Under the pieces are notes generated by a model that had not been told where the DNA came from, did not search any database, and saw nothing but the letters and a program-made list of their open reading frames with translations. From Globomyces pollinis-pini (lineage: Eukaryota; Chytridiomycota; Chytridiomycetes; Rhizophydiales; Globomycetaceae): DNA of 27,272 bases. The DNA lies in NCBI GenBank assembly GCA_025399215.1, contig MU621320.1, positions 1-27,272 on the forward strand. The letters run 5' to 3'. Shown here one piece after another: positions 19,512 to 27,272 of this stretch. Position numbers and translations under genes: made by a program. The first letter of the stretch is position 1; every line of letters begins with the position of its first letter.

Positions 19512-21049
19512 TCATTGTGAAGATTTAAGATTATTGGTTTGATTAGAATCCGATATTGGTGCGGTTTTTTTCACTGAATTCCAAACTTCTCTTAAAAATA
19601 CACCCACTCTCTGAATCATCAAAGCCGTTAGTACCTTATGAATTCCAAATAAGCAAAACGATAAATGTCCAAAAGCAAAATATGCACGATCACTTCCCAA
19701 AAGCTTAACATTCATCTGAAAGTACCCAACAAGGTAGTAAAGAAACGTAATCAAGAGTCCTGTAATATACATGATTGTGAATGTGAAATCAATGGTGAAA
19801 AATTTCATCACCAATATTTTGGTTATATTCAATGTGTGTAATGATTTGGAAAGTACGATGAGAACAATAAAAGTCACAGGAATAATATCCAATATAAATG
19901 TAAATACCCCACTATAAAGTTAATATAAACGTTTTACAGGTAAAACGAAAGTCGCATCCATTCAAACAACATATCATCCGTGATTGTACAAGTTACTTCT
20001 TTAGCTACACACAATAGGGCATAGTAACCGCCATACAGTCCCAGATTAACCAGTACTACAGTCGAATATGCCAGCACACGCAACATTTGCGAATCGGGGA
20101 TGATGGGTAATTGTAAGTTGGCAATTTGGTATACCGTCAAAAGATTGGTGAGTAAGAAATCGAGACCAATACAAATATATTGAAGTTCTCCAATAAGTAA
20201 GACCATGAAGTCATTGGGGAAGAGAACGTAATGATATAGAAAACGTGGAATGAATCCAATGAGTCGAAATATCACGATAAACATCATATATAGCCAAAAT
20301 CGGGATTGAAGACGACGATATAATTGATAGGAGTGTGCCAGTAGATAGACTGTACATGATAAATATATGATCACCGTCGCATGTGAGATTAAATGCCAGA
20401 TCGACATTGTGTTGGCAATAGCTGCACGATCAGGAATATCGGTGATCCATTCCAAAACCACAGATGCATTTTGAAAGAGTGTGTGAGACATTTCCATCTG
20501 CCCGATAGGTGTTTGATGTGTGGTTGGGATAGTGGTAAGAGAGTATACAAATGGGGTACCATTACAATTGGGTAAAGTGTACAATTGTAATGTACTATTG
20601 CGCAGGCATTTATAGTTATTGATACATTTTTCATTTGCTAAAAATGCGAATTGGTTCAAATGGTTATCTGTAGGATTTATGATGCAATAGCGGTTGTTGT
20701 TTGTCGATACAGGTATATGATTCCAATCCACACTATCATGGGTGAAAGTCGAGCTACTCGCATACCCACCAGATGCGGTGAGATTCATTGATGTGAAACA
20801 GCAGGTATCGATCGATTGGATACTCGATGCCCCACAACTTGTATATTGCAACACACCCAGATTAGTTTTGAACGTGTATGATGGTGGATAGGATGGTGTA
20901 GATACGGAGAACAGAGAGATGGAGTCTGGGGGACCTATACAATCTGGAATAGACCACTGTGATTCAAATATCAGTTGACTTTGTGTGTGTAATAGTAGGA
21001 TTGAATATATAAGCATATTTGTAATTAGGTAATTGTAAAATCTGTACAA
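19512..21049 (-). CDS. 7TM receptor-like protein with cysteine-rich ectodomain, 503 aa (paralogue B)
   Basis: Exons 21049-19938 and 19911-19512, joined across a 26-nt intron that falls inside the fifth membrane span (SFYLGVFTFILDIIPV). A signal peptide (about residues 8-25, LITNMLIYSILLLHTQSQ) precedes an ectodomain sharing cysteine spacing with paralogue A: FESQWSIPDCIGPPDS, YTSCG, DTCCFTSM, FLANEKCINNYKC. Seven spans follow, the last at GSDRAYFAFGHLSFCLFGIH, which shares the GSDR-FG-C-IH pattern with paralogue A. The C-tail is short (~35 residues), unlike the long tail of A, so downstream coupling may differ. It is divergently arranged with the GPI-anchored protein gene, with 188 bp between starts. 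Ligand and function are unknown. Confidence 0.82.
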
Positions 21050-21237
21050 CGCGCTTTTACAAATTGAATAGCATCATTGAATTTTAAAGGTACTTTTATT
21101 GGATGATATCACTTTGAATATTTAACGAACAAATCAATGAAAATACGTTCAAAACAAATCAGTGTAAATATTGACACCAAACGATAGAAATTAAAAATGA
21201 ATCTACTTTACAAAAAAAAAACATACCGAAACAGTAA

Positions 21238-22707
21238 ATGTCAATGGAACCGATATTGAAATGGGTTTTATTAATCATGACGATTAAAGCGCATTCCATT
21301 ACTGACCATATTGCATATCAAACACTTTCAACACCATGTGTACAAGCACTCACTACTCATCTGACTTCACTCTCACAGTCATGTTTTCCGTCCCATCATT
21401 CATTTACAAATACTGCGGATCCAGATATATACTGCTCTACTTTGTGCTCTGATGCAATTACCAATTTCAATTCTCAAGTCGTGTCGCAATGCAATGATCA
21501 ATTGATTTTTGTCGATGATGATGTGACAGCAATGGGTTATATTTCACAAATTATGTATAGTAAAACAGTAGGTTGTGTAAAATCAATTGATGGAAGTTTG
21601 CAAACTTGTTTATCACAACAACATAATAAATTGTCTGGTAGAAAGTATACTGTAACAGGTGATTCGATGATAGATGTTCCACAGTACTTGACAGCCTTTC
21701 CAGACGATGCATGTCTCACATGTAGTATGTTACAGTTGAATGCGGTGAATGCATTGATGGTGGATGCAACTATTGGGAAAGAGATTGCGAAATGGAATGA
21801 ATTTAGCAGAACAGTATGTCATGAAAAAAGTTTTATACCGGTAAATGTGGGATCGATTGGTGGACCTAGCACATGGTTGTCTGGAAATAGTATTGATGCG
21901 TATTACGGTGTATCAGCTGTCAAACATACGGAATTGCATCAATCTAATGGTGATGTCGTTTTATCAAAACCACAAGCTTTTCCAGGTATATCATCACATT
22001 GTGCCAATCTACTCAACCTACCACACATACATGTATCACAACACTGCCTAAATGTCCAAGATCGATCCGATCTCCGTCAGATCGACGCCAAATTATCTAG
22101 CTTGGATATAAATGGGATATGCACACAAACATGCAAAGACTCTATCGTCCAATTCAAAAATACAATGGTTCCGTTTTGTGCGCGTGAAGTCATGGGTGGG
22201 AATGTAACAATCGCAGAGTATATTTCAAAAATTGAAGTGGTAGTTACTGGTGCTTGTGTGAGTCAGTCGAATGGTGTGTCGGTAAAATCTTGTTTAGGGG
22301 ATCAGTATCGCGCTTTGAATGATGCTGGATATTTGATATCACCTGATTTACCTACTAATCTACGTAATCTGCATAAATTGGATCCCAAATCGGTTTGTGG
22401 TGTGTGTGTGCAGAATCAATTACAGGCTCTGTCCGCATTGAATCTTGCTGGAACGGTGAAAGAGAGCATGAAGGGACTCCAGGAATTGGTGCTTAGTGAA
22501 TGTGGATTGGTCGATAAGGTACCAAAAATGCTGTTTTTGGAAGAGATTGTATTGAAGAATACGGAAGCAGTGAAGCCAGTCACGGTGGTGAATTCAAATT
22601 CCAATGTCCAAATTCTAGGAGTTGGGGTGATGGAGAATGCAAAAAATGGAGCACTGTCAGAAAGCTATTGGATGGGTTTTTGGACGCTATTTATGTTGTT
22701 GATCTAG
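21238..22707 (+). CDS. Secreted, probably GPI-anchored protein with duplicated cysteine domain, 489 aa
   Basis: Intron-less. A signal peptide covers about residues 1-20 (ILKWVLLIMTIKAHS), and a C-terminal hydrophobic stretch (YWMGFWTLFMLLI) ends the protein without a tail, as in GPI-attachment signals. Two related modules are present: about residues 33-190 and 260-420. Each holds a first Cys pair, a C-x3-C segment (IYCSTLCSDAI; GICTQTCKDSI), an AYIS/GYIS segment (MGYISQIMYSKTVGC; AEYISKIEVVVTGAC), and a closing CxxC helix (CLTCSMLQLNAVNAL; CGVCVQNQLQALSAL). This points to internal duplication of one extracellular domain. The protein probably sits at the cell surface or wall. I know similar cysteine patterns in hypothetical secreted proteins of early-diverging fungi but no function. 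Confidence 0.83.
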   Translation: MSMEPILKWVLLIMTIKAHSITDHIAYQTLSTPCVQALTTHLTSLSQSCFPSHHSFTNTADPDIYCSTLCSDAITNFNSQVVSQCNDQLIFVDDDVTAMGYISQIMYSKTVGCVKSIDGSLQTCLSQQHNKLSGRKYTVTGDSMIDVPQYLTAFPDDACLTCSMLQLNAVNALMVDATIGKEIAKWNEFSRTVCHEKSFIPVNVGSIGGPSTWLSGNSIDAYYGVSAVKHTELHQSNGDVVLSKPQAFPGISSHCANLLNLPHIHVSQHCLNVQDRSDLRQIDAKLSSLDINGICTQTCKDSIVQFKNTMVPFCAREVMGGNVTIAEYISKIEVVVTGACVSQSNGVSVKSCLGDQYRALNDAGYLISPDLPTNLRNLHKLDPKSVCGVCVQNQLQALSALNLAGTVKESMKGLQELVLSECGLVDKVPKMLFLEEIVLKNTEAVKPVTVVNSNSNVQILGVGVMENAKNGALSESYWMGFWTLFMLLI

Positions 22708-23134
22708 TCAATAAATTGTCTTTTTGTATTGGTTTGTCTGAAGATATATCCATTTCTAAACTAATTCTCAGTTGTGATGGGATGTAGATGATTGATAAGA
22801 TTTTAGTATTGATGATATCTCAAGTAGGTATGCAGCACGATATCAGTTGTAATTTCTTTAATGAATGACCAGTTCCCTGTTTTTATTGCTGTGTAGTGTG
22901 ATGGTACGAAAGTGGAAATATTTTGTTGTTGAATGAATGTTTGGTTTGATGGATAAAGTATAGCTCAGTAACAAAACCAGTACTTTAGAATATCACAGGA
23001 GAGCGAGTTAGTGCATGCTTTTCACACAAGACTGGAGTTCAAATGACTAGACATCTAAGTGATACAGAACGGTCAAACATGCAGAATATGACTATATTAA
23101 GAACCAGTATTTACTCAAACACAATAATTTAACC
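22708..23134. other. Intergenic region, no gene seen
   Basis: 427 bp between two + strand genes. A weak tRNA-like string (TAGCTCAGTA at 22961, GAGTTCAAATG near 23035) does not fold as a tRNA. Nothing else stands out. Confidence 0.4.
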
Positions 23135-23660
23135 ATGGTGTATGAAAGACCTCAATTCCCTGACAATGCCATCGACATTGATGTGATAACAGCACAACCT
23201 AAAGAAGGAGGACGACACATCCTCATCTCCATAGACATGTCTAGCCATTCATGGGAAGCAGTTGAATTTACCATCCAGAACATTGCCACATCGTTGGATA
23301 TGCTGACCATGTTTCATGTGCTTGATCCTCAACAGCACAAAAATGATGCAGCTAATGCTCGAACAGAGGTAAGACTGGAAGAGACTAAAAAAATAGGCGA
23401 TGGTAGCAATTCATGAACAAATGAAAGAGAAAGTGAGCCGGTCAGGTAAAGAAATCATGTTTCGGGTACATGCAACCTTTGATGACAACGCGAAGAAGGC
23501 AGTGATTAATAAATTACAACAGCCTACGGCGAGCAAGTATCGAATGGTAGTTGTAGGTTCTAGGGGACAGAGTGGACTAAAAGGGTTAGTGAATGGGTCA
23601 GTATCTACCTATGTGATGAACAACAGTCCCATTCCAGTAGTTGTAGTACGACATCCTTAA
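23135..23660 (+). CDS. Universal stress protein (UspA family), 165 aa
   Basis: Exons 23135-23368 and 23397-23660, joined across a 28-nt intron. The Rossmann-like UspA core begins HILISIDMSSHSWEAVEF (first strand and Asp for nucleotide binding) and ends with VVGSRGQSGLKGLVNGSVS, which fits the ATP-binding G-x2-G-x9-G(S/T) motif, followed by the last strand PIPVVVVRHP. The ATP-binding subtype is therefore likely. Such proteins occur in plants, amoebae, fungi and bacteria and are linked to stress survival; the client is unknown. The short N-terminal extension (~28 residues) has no targeting signal. Confidence 0.92.
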
Positions 23661-23690
23661 TAAAGAGCGATTGACTATTACGTGTATTTT

Positions 23691-23755
23691 TACTACTGTT
23701 AGTTACTACTAGTAAATCCTTATTACTACTACTACTTATTAGTACTTACTACTAA
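23691..23755. repeat. Degenerate TAC/TTA trinucleotide tract before the GFAT gene
   Basis: About 65 bp of TACTACT/TTACTAC-type triplets, including TATTACTACTACTACTTATT. It is similar in composition to the tract at 3911-4007, and both lie 77-94 bp upstream of a + strand start codon. Confidence 0.65.
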
Positions 23756-23848
23756 AAAGGGAGTCGTTAAAGACAGGCAGGACCTTCAGCCCTAGTGGCT
23801 TTTGTTGTCTTAAATTCAAAAACAAATTTCAATCCTTTTTTATTAATT

Positions 23849-26336
<2,488 letters not shown>

Positions 26337-26814
26337 CATTCACGTTTTTATCTCCTTATTTTGTTTTTGTTTTTGATTAGTGAGTCACTGAGGATATTTG
26401 TAAGATCTACTGAACATTTAAAAACAACTTTAGTACTAACGCATGACATACCTGTTGTGTATGACATTCAACTACTAAAATCGTGGACTCAACCTTCTTT
26501 TTCCTCTCTATTACAATAACCTTGATCAGCAATAGATTCCCAGTACCGACTTGGATGCAATCACTCCCAGTTTTTTCGAGATTAAATTTTCTTTGATACT
26601 TTGTTGTATCTGATACCACAGTAATTTAGTCACTTGGTCTATTTTGGCTGTGTTTTCTGTATTTGGTCACATTTGGTAATTAATGTTTAACACTGTGATT
26701 CAAAATGTTTCATTTGGTAAGTTTACGGTTTCCAATTATTTCTGACCACGTGGGCAGTTTTGGGCAGGTCCATTTCATTCTCAAGAATTTTATTATTCAA
26801 GAACCGAGTACAAA
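26337..26814. other. Intergenic region, no gene seen
   Basis: 478 bp. It begins with T-rich 3' flank of GFAT (TTTTGTTTTTGTTTTTG near 26360). A 70-codon minus-strand frame is present but has no protein-like character. Confidence 0.4.
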
Positions 26815-27272
26815 ATGCAAGTGAAAGTCACCATTACAGTCAAAAACAACGAACAAAAACCAATTTGTTCGTGTAAAGAAACCTTCAAATGGGAAGGAAA
26901 TCCTTCTGGTCAAAGTTCTTCATTCGCTGGGTTTGATGCTTATATAACGGATAAATCTTTGGTGAAGAGAACTGATGCAGTAATTTTATACATTCATGAT
27001 GCGATGGGTTGGAAATTTGGAAATAGTCACCTATTAGCCGATGCTTATGCGTTTGAAACCGGACTTCAAGTGATTATGCCAGATTTGTTCAATGGTTCTT
27101 TGTGGTGCTCTCCCAGCGCTAAGGAATGTATTTTACAGGGTAAACCATTGACTGGCGATGACGCGCAATACTCCCATTGTACTGCGAATGATAAGCTTGT
27201 CTGGGGTGACGAGTTTCGTGCACAATTAATTCAAGAAGATGTAGTAAAGCGTTTGGAAACTATAATTGGTGC
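26815..27272 (+). CDS. Dienelactone hydrolase family protein (Aim2-like), 5' part
   Basis: An open frame of 152 codons runs to the window edge. The alpha/beta-hydrolase family features are visible: ICSCKETFKWEGNPSGQ, SFAGFDAYIT, the strand VILYIHDAMGWKFGNSHLLA, ADAYAFETGLQVIMPDLFNG (the DLH PD-F-G segment) and then an aromatic loop. The catalytic Cys/Ser, Asp and His lie further on, outside the window. Fungal members (Aim2 and relatives) are cytosolic hydrolases of uncertain substrate. No intron is seen in this part. Confidence 0.85.
   Translation, partial: MQVKVTITVKNNEQKPICSCKETFKWEGNPSGQSSSFAGFDAYITDKSLVKRTDAVILYIHDAMGWKFGNSHLLADAYAFETGLQVIMPDLFNGSLWCSPSAKECILQGKPLTGDDAQYSHCTANDKLVWGDEFRAQLIQEDVVKRLETIIG

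Noticed and set aside
22961..23047. tRNA-like string with A-box-like TAGCTCAGTA and B-box-like GAGTTCAAATG
   Set aside because: The anticodon stem and acceptor stem do not pair, and spacing is wrong for a type I tRNA.
26407..26619. Minus-strand 70-codon ORF
   Set aside because: Composition is not protein-like, no homologous motif, and it lies in an intergenic region.

Overview
The window reads as nuclear DNA of an AT-rich, early-diverging fungus. Several products are fungal-type proteins: an Acl4-like ribosomal-protein chaperone, an Itc1-like chromatin remodelling subunit, a Zip2/SHOC1-like meiosis protein, fungal GFAT, and a small protein I remember only from fungi. The lineage cannot be fixed from this window alone. 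The genes are broken by very small GT-AG introns: I place 38 of 23-34 nt and only five longer ones. Almost every apparent frameshift or in-frame stop is resolved by such an intron, so the standard genetic code holds. Exon coordinates below were derived by hand, and codon phase was checked at each junction.

Layout. 1-752 (-): cytosolic asparaginyl-tRNA synthetase, 5' part only. 890-1471 (-): unknown 176-aa protein. 1609-3888 (-): Zip2/SHOC1-like XPF-fold meiotic protein. 4085-5070 (+): F-box protein with RPEL-like repeats. 5317-6411 (+): Acl4-like TPR protein. 6863-10084 (+): Itc1/WAC-DDT-WHIM protein. 10159-10983 (-): SH3 protein. 11286-12839 (+): NAD kinase with nine mini-introns.

Centre. 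13040-14024 (-) is a full-length viperin (radical SAM, CxxxCxxC, C-terminal DLDW). Its start codon lies 45 bp from that of 14070-14651 (+), a CMPK2-like nucleotide kinase of the thymidylate kinase fold. This recreates in a fungus the viperin-CMPK2 neighbourhood of vertebrates, where the kinase supplies CTP and viperin turns it into the chain terminator ddhCTP. It is the most interesting system in the window, a candidate fungal antiviral nucleotide module. A small conserved fungal protein (14763-15188, +) follows the kinase.

Right half. 15508-16614 (-): four-CBS protein. 16818-18584 and 19512-21049 (-): two paralogous 7TM receptor-like proteins with cysteine-rich ectodomains. They are separated by a diverged 160-bp direct repeat that carries the start of a lost third copy next to a CCGAAAA hairpin element. 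21238-22707 (+): secreted, probably GPI-anchored protein with a duplicated cysteine domain. 23135-23660 (+): universal stress protein. 23849-26336 (+): GFAT, first enzyme of UDP-GlcNAc and chitin precursor synthesis. 26815-27272 (+): start of a dienelactone-hydrolase family protein. No tRNA, rRNA, CRISPR or recognisable autonomous transposon was seen.
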